From Nereocystis luetkeana (lineage: Eukaryota > Sar > Phaeophyceae > Laminariales > Laminariaceae), in contig JARUPZ010000005.1 of the NCBI GenBank assembly GCA_031213475.1, positions 7,250,988 through 7,314,987 on the forward strand: a DNA stretch of 64,000 bases, given 5' to 3'. This document shows positions 32,264-45,500 of this stretch, piece by piece. Under the pieces are notes generated by a model that was given only the letters and a program-made list of their open reading frames with translations, ran no database searches and was not told where the DNA came from. A program made the translations under genes and the position numbers. The stretch's first letter is position 1; the number at the start of each line of letters is the position of its first letter.

Positions 32264-32779
32264 CTAATGTTTGGTGAATAGATCAGCATTGCTTGTTTCA
32301 ATAGCAGCAATGTGTTCACGTGAGGCGGAGCTCCGAAAACCTTGTTCGAGTTGCACCAGATTTTTGAGATCTACCGGAGGTTGTGTTTTCGTTTCAAGAC
32401 GATTTTTAAGTGATCGATCGATAGTGCACCTTGTTTGTGCTCGCTTTCTCTCTCTCACCAGCGTCTCATTTTCGAAACGGTTAATGGTCAACATAACTGG
32501 CGTTGAAGCGTTGCTTCTGTCACCAATTATCTAGACGCGACGCTCATGTTCCCGTTCGGGTGGCGCCGACTGAGTCCTTGCTTCATGCGTACCTGCGCGA
32601 CATACCTCAGCAGTCATATTACTAGTCACATGCGCTCTTCTCGCCATCACAACAAGCTTATCGTCAGTAACACCCCCACCTCCACGCCGACCCCCAACCA
32701 CTGAAATCGACACGGGAAATCGAACGAAGGTCACCGGGGCAAGTCGGACCGATCCCCGGTATGCTTGACGACGACGCAA
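32264..32779 (-). pseudogene. Minus-strand frame with a single internal stop
   Basis: One frame runs from 32,779 to the TAG at 32,264 with one TAG at 32,531-32,533. Upstream of it: GGVTDDKLVVMARRAHVTSN and EVCRAGTHEARTQSAPPERE. Downstream: STPVMLTINRFENETLVRER, KRAQTRCTIDRSLKNRLETK, LVQLEQGFRSSASREHIAAI. Charge-rich and protein-like throughout. It may be a broken gene or transposon ORF, or the stop may be skipped by an intron. Family not recognised. Confidence 0.35.
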
Positions 32780-32879
32780 TCACCGACGCCTCCGCGAACA
32801 CGCATCCGAGCGTAGTCACACGTCACCGCAAGCAGCACGCTCCGATCGGTGGAGATACTGGTTGTGGTGGTGGTGAGTG

Positions 32880-34230
32880 GGGGGGGGAGGGGGCTAGCGG
32901 TGGTGGCGGGGTGAAGGAGGAGGCTCTGTGGCGAAGGCTGGCGTCTTCGGTTCCGTGGGTTAATCGCGCGAAGTGCGATTGCGAGTGGTGCCGGTGCGTG
33001 TTGGGCCGGCCAGGGCGTGTGCTTGTACCTTGGGAACGAGGAGACTCGAACAAATGACGGTGTGGATTAGTGAAAAGACGCTGTGGAGAGTGGTTGGTAG
33101 TGGGTGGGTGGAGGGAGAAGAGGTTAAAGCGGTTGATAGCTGTCGGCGATACCACGATCGCTTGGTCAGTGCTGAGAAAGGGAGGGAGAGGAGCGGGGTG
33201 TGGGGGCAGTTGGTTTGCATAGGTCGGGAAACAGGAGCAGTGTTCGCGCTTGTCTATTGACAGTATACTCGTTGTTTGTTAGCAATATCGGTGGTCCGTA
33301 GTGTGTCGATGGATGGAAGATTGAAGCTACGCTCATGCAGTCATCGTAAAGAAATGTATCTAACTACATTCGCTGATGACACCCTCATATCCGCCTACCG
33401 CTCTGTCTTTTGCTTCGGCTCGTCGCCTCGCGTGCTTCGAACTAAACCTTCTGCCCCTCTCGCATGTTCGAATTGCCTCCCACGAGCGACACGCGATGGT
33501 ATCGGAACCTGAATTATCTTGTACATCCGGACCATAATGTGCGCTTACATTGGCAAAATGCATGCGTATGTAATATATTACTTCTGTAGCCGCCCTCGGC
33601 GCCACGAGCAACAGCTAACGGGTGGAGCAAGCGTCCGGCGAAAGCACTCATGGAGCAGGAATGGGCCTTCGACCGGCACTACTCCCGCGGTTGGCCGGTA
33701 CGCTTGTCGATACATTTGCTCTCACAAGTGGTAACGTACGTTCAGTTGGGTTGTGTGACGGGTATATATATTGGTTGGGTTTGTTTCGTGGCTGTTTGGC
33801 TGATTCATGTGTGTTTCATCTCTTGCTTCTGATATTTTTGCTACTGGGTGTCATTGCCTGCCACCATCGGGATCTGTTTTCACCCATCTATGGTGCTCGC
33901 AGTATCTACAAGGGGATCTGCATTTGTGTTCAGGAGTCATAAAGTTATCCCCCCCCCCCCACACACACTCCTGTATTTTATATAAGTTGGGTTGGCGTCG
34001 GTTGGCAACGACACTGTTAGGCGTGCTATTTTGTATCTTTTGGGGCGAACAAAGTGGCTTTTGGCCGTTCTTAGTTCGAAATAATTCATCATCGATAAAC
34101 CAATCAAAACGTAGCGGAATGTCGCACACATCACCGAAATAGGCTGAACAGTTCGACGGGAGTCGCACTGCGCGTGCTGTCTGTTGCTGCCTGAAGCAGC
34201 AGCAGCAAGCGCGCTGCACATGCCTCCTTA
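32880..34230. other. No supported gene
   Basis: Overlapping frames on both strands, many in Gly- or Pro-rich sequence (32,870-32,930). A minus frame at 33,360-33,611 is protein-like but isolated. The segment aagttgggttggcgtcggtt (33,983) recurs at about 50,861. Confidence 0.3.
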
Positions 34231-34232
34231 AC

Positions 34233-34417
34233 ATGTGGATCGCAGAGTCTGCGGACGAGATGCCATCAGCACCGAGCCCTCAACAACCGTCCTCCTCGGC
34301 GAGCAACGAAAAGACCCCTCCTCCTCCAGATGAGAAGCGCAATTATTGCCTCCGCCTAGGCTGTGGGCTGCGTGTCCTCCACATCGGTTGTTTCTGGGCG
34401 GGATCAGACTCGGAGGG
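34233..34417 (+). CDS. Candidate first exon of the ankyrin-TRP channel gene
   Basis: ATG at 34,233 (or the in-frame ATG at 34,260) opens MWIAESADEMPSAPSPQQPS, then a Pro/Ser-rich, probably disordered stretch and NYCLRLGCGLRVLHIGCFW. Stopping at gagg|gtattt (34,418) leaves phase 2, which the first ankyrin exon at 36,488 needs. Several other weak donors further on (to about 34,580) also give phase 2, with a longer Ser/Gly/Glu tail. If unspliced the frame stops at TAG 34,584. Linking this exon to the channel is inference from phase and position only. Confidence 0.3.
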
Positions 34418-34782
34418 GTATTTAAGTAGCGACGCAGGCGGGTGCTCGGGACCGCAACGAAGGTCGGGGGATGAAAGCGTACCCTCCAACCTCGAATCTA
34501 ATGCGGAGGGGTCGGAGAGGTCGGGATCAGAGTCTGGGTCGGAGAGGTCGAGGTCTGGGTCGGGCTCAGGCTCAGGTTCAGGCTAGGACGCCACGAGTTC
34601 GTCGTCGGAAAGCAATGATAATAGTGAATAAAACAAGAAGAAACAACAATACAATATACCCCGGTATTTTAAACTCATGATATTGTTTCGAGCAAACTTC
34701 ACATACTCGTGCAAGAAGAGCAAATCTCCCTGCTCCATTCATTGCGTAGGTCCGTTAACAACAAACGTTCATTTATTATTGG

Positions 34783-34880
34783 AGCCGCTGCAGCAGTAGG
34801 CCGCAGCCGCCGCAGCAGTATGTAAGCCGCAGCCGCCGCAGCAGCAGCAGCAGCGACAGCAGCAGCGGCTGCAGGCAGCG
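34783..34880. repeat. (CAG)n/(CCG) triplet cluster
   Basis: gccgctgcagcagtaggccg, then gccgccgcagcag repeated, then cagcagcagcagcagcgaca. Confidence 0.8.
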
Positions 34881-35646
34881 CAGGAGGTGGAGCACCCTTG
34901 ACTCTTCGCATATTGTTTGCAAACCACCTGTTGTCTGTTCCTCGATGAGTGACACAAGCTTCACGTATACGAAACAATATACCTGGTACCAGGTATATAT
35001 TATTCCTTGTTTGCTCAAAGAGGTCAGCTATATATAAATTCATATGAGAACAACACCTATTATTTGAACACACGCATCATATATTTCATACGAAAAGGAG
35101 CAAAATGTTGCAAAGCCCGTCGCCCATGCGAAGTTTTTTCCTTGCGTGTAATGCCCATAATACCCAATTGTTAAAGACGTAGCCCTCCGCTCCACCGTAG
35201 AAAACTTAAGCGGGGTTTGTTTTACTAGATGGTACATAACCCAATCATCATGGTGGCCAGATTATTCATCATGGTGGCCAGATTGTTCACCTATTGTAAC
35301 TCATCATGGCGACATTGTCTATCTTACTTCAAAATATCCCCCAAAGCAGCCACGTTTTCGGCGATTTCACCTTTGTTTTTTCTCCAATTAAAAAAAAAAA
35401 CTTTGCACCATGTAGGCGCAGTAGTTCTAGAGACGTACACGAACATTCAGTTCAATACTCATGCGCTATCTCCCGCGCTATGCTCCTGAATATTTTTGAG
35501 TTTTACACACCGAAATCAAGAAATGCTACGGTGGGTGGAGGCGTCGGCTTTTTAACGGGGATGTTTTGTTTTTTGCTGATCGATGTCACAGGTTTTTGTG
35601 GTCGATAAGCATAAAATAACACCCCTAACCGTAAAACATGCCAATC

Positions 35647-35860
35647 TATATGCAAGTCCGCCTCACAAATGGTTCGGATGCAGCTCACCCTTCATGCGAC
35701 TCGCCGGACACCTCACGGCGCTTCGCGCTTGGTGCAAGCAATGTCTGCCTGGTCGGTGAAAACCCGACATGCTCCGTCCCGGCATTGTAGGGATGCGAGG
35801 ATCCATGGTCAGACGACTACGGCCATGCATGAGATCGAGTACATTTCTCCTATCGAGTAC
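35647..35860 (+). repeat. R3 interspersed repeat, 5'-truncated
   Basis: Shares ggatgcagctcacccttcat, cctcacggcgcttcgcg, gtctgcctggtcggtgaaaa, ccggcattgtagggatg and tatggtca/catggtcag with copies at 37.8, 51.1 and 63.7 kb. It lies upstream of the first supported channel exon. Confidence 0.72.
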
Positions 35861-36271
35861 CCCGCTCCCCCCGCTCGGTTGTGTGGGGTGTGATTTGATA
35901 CGGTGCACCCTTTTGCTGTGCGTTACGCTTCTGTTGTAGGTGGGAGATTCTGGTGGGAAAGTGGGTACTGCTGCAGCTCACCAAGTCCGGCCACGTACTC
36001 GGCGTTCGAAGGTGGGAGCCGAGCGGGCGAGGCGGTGTTGTTGGGAATGCTCACGATGGCGACATTGTTGGCATTGTTCGCAGTGATCGTTTAATTGTTG
36101 TTGCTGTTGTTGTTCATATTGTTGTGTCTTGTAGTTGGTACTTCGTGATCGCGGACGCGCAAGCAGCTGACCTAACGCAGGGTTGAGTCAACGGAAGGGG
36201 GCGGACAGAAAGAGAAGGAGACGGAGATACATACATAATGCAAGGAAGGGCTACAGCGACAGAAAGGGAGA

Positions 36272-36291
36272 GGGGGGGGGGGGGGGGGGGG
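36272..36291 (+). repeat. Run of 20 G
   Basis: Uninterrupted homopolymer; length may be uncertain in assembly. Confidence 0.85.
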
Positions 36292-36487
36292 ATGCACCTA
36301 CCAAACCCTACTAGTACCCCAATCTCCAGTCTTACGCTCATCATTACATGTATCGTTACTTTATCCCTGCCTTACTTTTACTATTACCTCTATATCTTTA
36401 TCTATCCCTATACCTATTCTTACCCTTTCCCCCTCGTTTGCCCTCTCCCTGTCCTTGCCCTATGCCGTTTGACCTCCCTTTCACCAG

Positions 36488-36590
36488 GTTTCTGGAGAAA
36501 TTTCCAGCGTACCCCAGTAAGCCCGACTTGTTGCAAACGGCGGTGCGATACAAGCATTACTCCCTGGTCAAGTACTTCCTGGACGAACAG
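36488..36590 (+). CDS. Channel exon: ankyrin repeat
   Basis: Acceptor ctttcaccag|g and donor gaacag|gtataa. It reads FLEKFPAYPSKPDLLQTAVR then YKHYSLVKYFLDEQ, an ankyrin-type helix pair. It enters with one base to complete a codon and leaves phase 0. An upstream coding exon must exist. Confidence 0.75.
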
Positions 36591-39500
36591 GTATAATTGC
36601 CTATTTTGTATACCACGGTCGACAGTACCTCCGATTGTGGCGAAAACGAGTAACATAGTGTGAATCGCTTGGGTACTCCGTTCAAATAATACCTATCCCG
36701 CCCGGATGGAATGCGCTAGATGGTAGAAATCATGGCTCCATCCCCACAAACATATACATCGTGAAGATCGTATCCTTCGTACCCGTAATCGTATATCAGC
36801 ACGAATCGACTTCCATGCACATCACGAAATGGAGACGTGGTGTGAACGGGTGGCATTGGTGGCGGGCGGCGTATACAGTCAGGACTATTGGATTAGAGTA
36901 TAGAGACAAATCAGTGGTATGGTTTGTTGGGCCGTTGTTGTTCCTGAAAAACGTTTTCAACTCCATTTCGAAGCACGCTGGCGCCAACCGGTGGGTACAG
37001 TGGCAAAGCGATCGGCGTCTCTCAACTCTCACATAATTTTGTTTTTTGTGGACTCTGTGTTGTGTTCCTGGGTAGTTGTTCTCTATCCCAATCGATGTGT
37101 CTATCTAGTCTACTACATCGCTATATAGGCCCGTCACGGTGTTTTTCGTCTGCGGTATCCACGACTGTGCGGTTCTTCGGTAGCGCGCGGGCCACGCACC
37201 ATATTTTGGGTAGGATCGAGGATGGCTTGACCCAGTCGGGAAACAAGAGAATTTTCGTCTGCCGGTTCTCTAGTTGTGTTCGTCAGGGCTCCTCCCAAGC
37301 GGGAGGATCATACGTTGTGTTTCATTGACTCGTACAGAGTATGACTTGACCCTAATCAGAATCGAGAGGCATCTCGGCTGGTTGTCCATATTTTGTGCCA
37401 AGCACGGCCCATCCCAATCGGGAGAACTGTAAGTTGCATGCCCACGATGTGTGCTATGATAGTATACCAGGTGTGTATCTCGCTCACTGGCCTTAACACA
37501 CCTTCCCTGCCCCCTCCACCCCCCCTCTCCAATAGCATGACCCATCTCCGCCGTGACCCCAACTCCCCTCCCGACCCGACCCCCCAACATTTACTGCCCC
37601 ACCCCACCCCCATCCAAACTGCAATACACACTCCAACTCCAACTCCCCCCCTCCCCCCCCCCCCCGCCTCAACACCTCCCCCACCCCTGCAGCCGGCCAC
37701 CAGCAAATAAAGCAAAGACTTAAAAACGCAAACCTCTAGGCTCCAGCACATCGAGGTTAAAGTGAAACACATAGCCAGCATGGTCCTGGTATGATTCGCC
37801 CCCCCCCAGCGTCTACTAGCCATCCCCCCCCCTCGACAACTCCTCTGGTAAGGCAGTCACAACGCAGATACATAGTAAACCCATTGCTGTCTCTGAAAGT
37901 GGCCACAACAGAACAATATTCAAGTAATTGACGCTGTCCTCTTTGCTCAAGAAACATCGCTTTACATACGGTTCTTAGTAGGATGCAGCTCACCCTTCAT
38001 GCGACTCTCCCAACAACTCACGGAGCTTCGCGATTGGTGCAAGTAGTGTCTGCCTGGTCGGTAAAACCCCCGACGTGCTCCGTCCCGGCATTGTAGGGAT
38101 GTGAAGGCCTATGGTCAGTCGAGTACGGATATGAATGATAATGAACACCCCCCTCCCCTCGTCCACCACTCCCACCCACTCCGCTTGAACCCCAAAACAC
38201 CAGATAACTCCATCATACCCTGCCCCCTCACACGCCATAAACCCTACAATACAACCTCAAACGAGCAGCAAATGGACGTCAACCTGAAAAACAAGGTCGG
38301 CATGCCTCTGGTGTGGTTCAGTGTGGTGTCATTGGACAAGGGGGACAGCGACGTCATGCTGCGCTTTTTGTTGCAGAAGGGGGCGGACGTCAAGACCCGG
38401 AACCTCGTGGGGCAGAACGCGCTGTTCCCAGCAGTGTCCAACCACGGAAAGGATGCCATCCCGATGCTTGAGTGAGAGAGCCTCCTTGGATCGGAGTTAG
38501 GATTAGGGTTGGGTATGTGGTTGAAATTGAGGTGGTCATCAGAACTTCTCATAAGGGCCGCCGGTTCTGTTCCTGGTGATTGCTGCCTCCGGTACGTAAG
38601 TCATCCCCATGCTCAAGTGACAGACCCCTTGGGGGGTGTGTAGTTGAGATTGGGAATTCAGGGGTTGAAGTTGGGGGATTGTGGTTGAGGTTTGTTGGTT
38701 GGGTTAGACGGTAATGACCCTTGTGGTGTCCGGCCGCGGGAACCAAGCTGCCCACCATGCTGAAATGAAACCCGTTTTGAGCTTGGGGTTAGGTGGCTTT
38801 AGGGTTAGGGTTTAGTTGTGATTTTAGTTGGGGTTAGGTGTGGGGTTCAGCGTTTTGCGGTCGGCATGCAATTGTGTGTGGCTATTGACTAGGCTCGGAC
38901 TTGATATTGTGTTTTCCCGATTGGGCTTGAGGGCCGGGGTTGCACTGGCATGGACTTGGGCTTGCTCGCTTGCAATTGTCCTTGCTCTTGTTCTTGCCCT
39001 TTGGCTTGGCCCAAAGCTTATTTTTCTCTTGATGCGGCCGTGAATGTGACTGTGAATTGGTCGAATTTAGCCCCGCCCAAGCGCACGCCCGTGAGGTGGA
39101 AAAACTGTGCCTTGAGTTGTGATCTGTAACGCTTATTCATTAATTTCGTCTCTCGGGGGGGGTTTCGCCGCGTCTACTCGGAACTTCAAACCCCCATCTT
39201 GCGCACCACTACCCCCCAACTCCTCTTCTTACCAACATATCCGCCCTTCCAACGTCCATTGCACACCCGACGACCACCGCCGCCACACCTCTGTCCCCCG
39301 AATCAACCCCTTTCTCAACCCCAATACTATCTCCCAAAACCCACTTTCAACCCTCACCTTCCAAATTCCAACCTCCGACACGTACCCCTCGATCCCCACA
39401 CCTCGATCTTTATCCCCGACCGGCGTTTCTTGCGCGCTCAGGTACTTGGTGGAGGAATGCGGGTTGTCGCTGACGGACAGCGACGACTTCGGAGCCCTGC

Positions 39501-42500
39501 CCCTCCACTTTGCTGTCCTTTTCGGGCACATGGACACCGTGCAGTGGATAAGTGTTCGCTCCCGTCATATCGCAGCCAGAGCGAACTGGATTAACGCTTT
39601 TGAGAGGGTGAGGGTGAGGGTGAGGGAGGGGGGGGGGGGGGTCACGGCACGACTGAGGAGGGGAGAAAGGGTAACAACTCTCATCCAACCCCACCCTTTC
39701 CCATCCTGCAACTTATTCCCGCATACCATCCCATCCCATCCATCTCATATCATGTATCATCCCATCATACACAATCCCTTCCCACCCCATTCATTCCCAT
39801 CGCGTGCTGTCCCATCCCCTCCAGTCACATTCATCATTACGTCTTATCCCCTCCTTATACACTATACAAACCCAAGTAAAATCTCCCCTGAACACGATAC
39901 CTTCCCATCCCGCGCTACCGTTGCCCCAAAGTTGCACCAAACCTGTCTGGCTAAGCCCGAGCACACGGGTGCGGTCAAGTCGTGGCGCATGCGGGGACTG
40001 CAGGAAAGTGCTCGATCACTGACGCCCCTAGGGGTGGCCGTCCTCCACAACCACGAGGGCATCGCCAAGTGGCTCATGGGGTAAGCTGCAAGAGAATGTG
40101 GACAGCCGTTGGAAAACAAGACGAAGTACGCGAATACATAAAATCAGCAACCACTGTCACAGCTCAATCATTGATGCTCCTACTCTACAGCAGTAGGCCG
40201 AAGTAAATCATTATCCACCGAAATGTATGGACTATACACTTCCTGTACAGGCAGGGGTGAATACTGAGTGGTTGACGTATTTGGAATCAGGGCCGGGTCA
40301 ATGCCGCATGCCCCACGGAAAGGATAATATCAACTGTTTTGGGACCCAATTACGGCGACCTAAATAAAGAAAACGGCGGTCGTGTCAACCGTCCAGCAAG
40401 AGCGTGCAGCACATACGTATTATCTTACTGCGTGTAAACCGCGCATGCTTTTCTCCTTGAGTTGCGCTTCGGACACATATCTCATACCTTAACCTTCTGG
40501 AATTCCAACTGTATTTTGGGCAATGCAGCAATCGAGTTTTCTCATGAGTTGTCTCTGGGAGATCCCAGAAAAGGTAAGACGAGTGTACGCCAATTGTACG
40601 CGTAGCAATCGCCCAATCATGCAAGCACAACGTATTTTTTGCAACCTTTGATTTCTCGCACAAACTCACAATCCCTGTGAACACGATTTCTTGATATGTC
40701 TCGTCTTTCTCTCTCTCAGTTATGGCGATGACAACCCCTCGCGTGTCGCCTGCAAGCGAAATAGTCTCTTCAGCGACAACAACAACGACTTGGCGCTTGT
40801 CGCAATGACGTGGCCCGAGCTGCTGCCAGGGGTAAGGGACTTGCTTATAGTGATGGTGACGGCCTTGGTGGCCCAGCCTGAGAGAGGTGGTGGCCTTCGT
40901 GGTTGAGGGGGTGATGGTGTGATAGTCGTGCGGGCACTTTGCCGTGGTGGTAGCGGTAGTGGTGGTAGTGGCATTGTGTGGAGGATGTTTGTATTGGTTG
41001 CAAATGTGCAGTTGCTGCTGTTGTTGTTGTTGGTGGTGGTAGTGCTGCAACTCAAAAAGGGGGTGCCAGACGCCGGTTTGTGGGCCTGCTGGGGGGCCTT
41101 GGGCTATACCAGGTACAGAATAGTTGTAACAGTTATTGTTGCTGCCGGTGTTGTTGTTATCACTGATGATGCTGCTGTTGTGCTGTTGACGTTGTTGTTA
41201 TCGAAAACTGTGTGAATACTACTGCAATACCCTTGTCGACATCCGCGCACGTCCATGTTCGTGTTGATTCTGGTTGTTCAGGCTAATGCGTGTAGATATC
41301 TCGACTCAAAGTCTGCTGCTGTTGCTGCTGCTGGTGTGCTGTTGCCGTTGTTGTTATCGGTAACAGTGTAAACATTACTATCAATAGAATGCCCTTGTTG
41401 GTATCCATGCATGTCGATGTTGGTCTTGAATCTGATTACTCATGCCCATGCGCGTAGATATCTCGAATTAAACGACTCGCGACGAACAACCAAAGTCGTA
41501 TTGGAGGCCCGAGGCACGACACCCACAACCGACTGAGCGTGGTATACAGTAAACACCTTACGCGGGGGAGGGCGGGTGTGCTCACACGTGCACACCCACA
41601 CGGTTTGAGAGACATGCCGTGGCACTGGCCGACATCATGATCCCCCGAATGAGTTGTTTTCCCATCTACCTTGTAGAGTCCGAATTATGAAAAAAAGGGT
41701 GTCAATGAACTGTTGAGAGACTAGCAACAACACAATCCAACCGCGAATGCATAAGCAGGTGCTGGAGGGGTTCGAGAAAAAAGGGAGCTCATCAATTGTT
41801 TCTTGGGACACGAGTGACAGACGTAGCACCATGCACACCGGGTGGTCGGAGCGCACGTACGACATCAAGTTTCTCTACGGGTCGCCCGAGGTATGGTAAT
41901 TGCATGCCGTTGTCGTAGTCGCAAAGGATACATGTAAATATCGTAGTGCTGCTGGAACTCTGCTTTTTGCCGCTGCTGTCTTCGGGATAGTGGTACAGTA
42001 GTGATGGTGATGGAGCTGTTGCTGCGATGGTTTTCGTTGCTGCTGTTGTTGTTGGTTCTGTTGTTAGAAGTGGTGCTGTTGCTGTTCTTGCTGTTGTCAC
42101 CGTGTCGTTTCGTATGGCATCCTGCTGTGGTCCATCGTGCAGCAATGTACATCGGGGATGAAGTCCGATAACCCCTGCCATGTAATGCCAATGGCGGCAC
42201 CGACCTCAACCACGCGCACACGAAAAACAAAATCAAATCATCTTCTCCATGATGCGTGGGCGCCGGAGTATCAGCTGTGCGAACTATGATTGGTGTGTAC
42301 CAAGGGAGTGGCCCTCGAGAATTCTACGATGTCCATCTTGGGTAGGGACTCATTCCAGACTGGGCAGACCCTCCCCGGGTGAGGTCGAGGTAGGCGGGCA
42401 CGGTGGCGGATGACTCGATCAAGAACGTGCACCACGTGTCGAGAAAAAGGCTTCGAATTGTGGAGATCACTTCGGCTCCCAGTGCTACGATGACACTTCT

Positions 42501-45500
42501 GTCTATATGGGTATGACTAGCATGTAATGTCAGGTACATGTTATTTGCCCCAAGTATTCGTTTTGTGTTACGGTACAGTATTCTCAGCTAGTGGAATATT
42601 TAGCGCTTTTCAATTTTACGACTACTGTAGCCAAACCCTAGAGTCTAATTTTTCCAGACTGGTGTGCCCGAATCTCCGTGCCGCTTCCACTCAGGGGTCC
42701 GACGATCGGAATCTTCCCAAATACCGAGGCTCCCAAATACTGAGGAATGATTGTTTGTTTCACCATCCTCGCCATCGCCGGCAACTACAGCAGCAACTAG
42801 TTACTGGTTGCTGCTGCAGCAGCAGCAGGTGCCGCGCGAACGGCCCGGCACAAGTTCCTCTGACTTTCCATCGTGGTGCGCGCTGTCTTTGGCATGGGCG
42901 CTACTCATGTGTTTCGGTGTCTCAATCCCAACACCAACCGAGCAGAGTCTTCGCGCAAAAGCGCGCCAGCTTGAGAGGAATGTACCAATAGCAGAAGGAG
43001 GTCGACGTGGGCCGAGACGGGAGCAGGAAAACGACGCTCGCCGCAGCACATTGTACAAGTACAGCAGCATGGCAGCTCCAGCAATACAGCAGTTCAGAAA
43101 TACAACAGTATTGCTATGCGTTGAGTTTTTGTGTGCAACCTGGTGCGACGCAGGCGACGTGTTTCTGTTGGGTGGATATTCTGGAAATAGGTGTGTACAA
43201 CAGTATATTCAACCCAGTTCGAGTTATCCGCATGTATGTGTATACATCACAAAGGGCCGACCTTGAAGCGCGGGTGCTCTTAACGCTTCCAGCATATTGA
43301 TGTTGCATCGTTGCTGCTGATTTTTAAGTGTGTACCATGGCTTCGCTATTGCTGGTGAAATTCAGCAGAAGTGTGCGCACATAGCGTCCCGCTCGCTGCT
43401 CAGCATCCATTGAATCTCACAGCAACACCAGATATTCGCAGCACACGTATTCGTTCCTATTTTCACACCGGCAGGATATGTGGCACACTCACGCTCACCC
43501 ACATAAGCGCTGCTCGTGTTCGTCACAAAGGAGGGGCTGGAATGTGCGACCATTGTCCAATGATGATAGCCACAAAGTAGAAAGCTTAGGAGCTTGAGGG
43601 ATGGCGTGATACAGACGCGATCCAGCAGCTGAGCGATTAGCTGAAGTTGTAGGCTATCCATGATCCTGCCCCGAGGCGGAAAGATCCCTGGGAACAGATC
43701 CAAGCTTTCGTGGCTCTCGACGCGTTGGCCATGCAACACTGAGCTTGGCCGGGGCCCTAACGTGTGTCGTAGGTTAACTGCGGGGGCCCAGGAACCCCCG
43801 TAGCGAAGAGTGCGACAATCGGCCTGCGGGCGGAGTATAGTAATTCGCAAAGAAAGGAGCAAGTGTATTTGACACTTACGAAGTACCTGATACACGTATT
43901 CCTGTGATTGCTGTGTATGGGTCATACAATTTTGCCTGCTAAAAACGAGAACTATAATCAGAAGTACCGGAGACATGGGTGGGGGGAGTGAGGGGGTTAT
44001 ACGAATGAACGAAAACACTTTGTTTTTTTTGTTTCATGCCCGCAACCGAACCGCAAACATCAGCCCAGTTGGGATTTCAGAAGGAGCATACGATAGTAAC
44101 AGGTGACGACTCCCACCCTGAGAACGGAATTGCGCCTGGTAAAACAGTCGATAGTCCTAAACAATATGGGAGTTGAAAATATCTGACTCAACGTTTGCTC
44201 GAAACACTGATACTACCGTACTGCTGTAGTGTTGGGAAACTTTCTGGCTCACATAATAACGGGGCTCGAAATGGGTTTTTCTCAAGTGGTATAGCGTGCT
44301 ACTGCTGTGCTGTTCGCAGGCGCCCCGTTGCCGCTCCCCTCTGGACATCCTGCTCAGTACGGGCCACCCCGAGCTGTTCGAGGTGAAGGTCGTCCAGATG
44401 GTGGTCACCCTCAAGTGGTCCATCTTCGGACACAGGTAAAATTGCGGCTGTCCTGCTCAGTGGAGTCGGTTGCCGCGCCTGGTTCCGTCTGCGCTTTCGG
44501 TCTAGTATGCGATGAATGTCTCTAACCCCAGCCTCCCAGCAGAACACCGCCGTACGCAGTTGAGTGTACCTTCGAAAAAACGCAATAGAGACAACTTGTT
44601 GCCAACCACGACATCGGAGAATGTTCCGAATCTCGTTCTGTCAAAGACTGTGAAATTGGCCCAAAACGGTAAAAACAACAGAGAGAATACACAAAAAAAC
44701 GATATGGCGCACCCCACGATGCCTCGTAAAACAACGCAGATACTACGTTTGTGAACTCGGGCGGTACCTTGCCCTGTCCGCGACCTTCCTCATTGGCTTC
44801 ATTATCTGTGGCGGCTCGAGTTACGGCACCTTGAAGGTCAGCTGGCGGAAAACATTAATGATCGTTTTTGAGAACGTGATTGGGACGAAGGGGGAGGAAA
44901 AGGAGTGAAGAGGCGGGGGCGGCAAGCGTTTCATGAACATGACTGCGGCAAGGGGGTGGTGTAGAGAGCCATCCCACGGCAGGGGTGCACCAGACGTTCC
45001 TGAGCCTCTATCATTAGGAGCTCAATATCTCACCCGATAAAGTACTGGGGAAAAACTCGTTCGTGCCACCCGACCGGCACCTGTATGCGCTAGTCCTAAA
45101 ACGAATATAGGAGTAATTTTTTCATCCTCACTGATAGTTCCTCACTTAAGGGACTCAAATGGTCAGAAACGTTTGTCGCACAAAGTGCAACCCCTACCGT
45201 GGGGTCGCTCTAGACGATGAGGGGTAATGGGTGGGGAAGGGAATGGGGAAAATGGAATGGCAAATGCCACGTGGTTAAGGAACGCGTGGGAAAGTGTACA
45301 GAGTGGAGATAGGGGCGGTGGAGGGCAGTGTGTGATGCGCCCAATTTTATACTATAATTAGCAAAGGCGGGGGAGGGAGAGGATGGGAGGTGAATAAGGG
45401 CAAGGAGAAAGGGATGTCCAGAACGTGATTGGCTGGAAAGAGGGAGTGGAGCGAACGAGGAAAATAGGGGGGGGGGATGGGACGCGAACAAAGGAGCGGG

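Noticed and set aside
33355..33400. TTFADDTLISA, resembling a reverse-transcriptase FADD box
   Set aside because: No other reverse-transcriptase motif lies in the surrounding frames at the required distance. Likely coincidence.
37393..37710. Pro/Thr-rich + frame
   Set aside because: C-rich low-complexity intron sequence.
39119..40084. 321-codon continuous frame
   Set aside because: Only its two ankyrin blocks are protein-like; the Pro/His/Ser-rich middle is C-rich intron with usable splice signals on both sides.
43362..44018. 218-codon minus-strand frame in an intron
   Set aside because: No motif, no splice support and no transmembrane or repeat pattern. It could be a transposon relic, but nothing supports a gene call.
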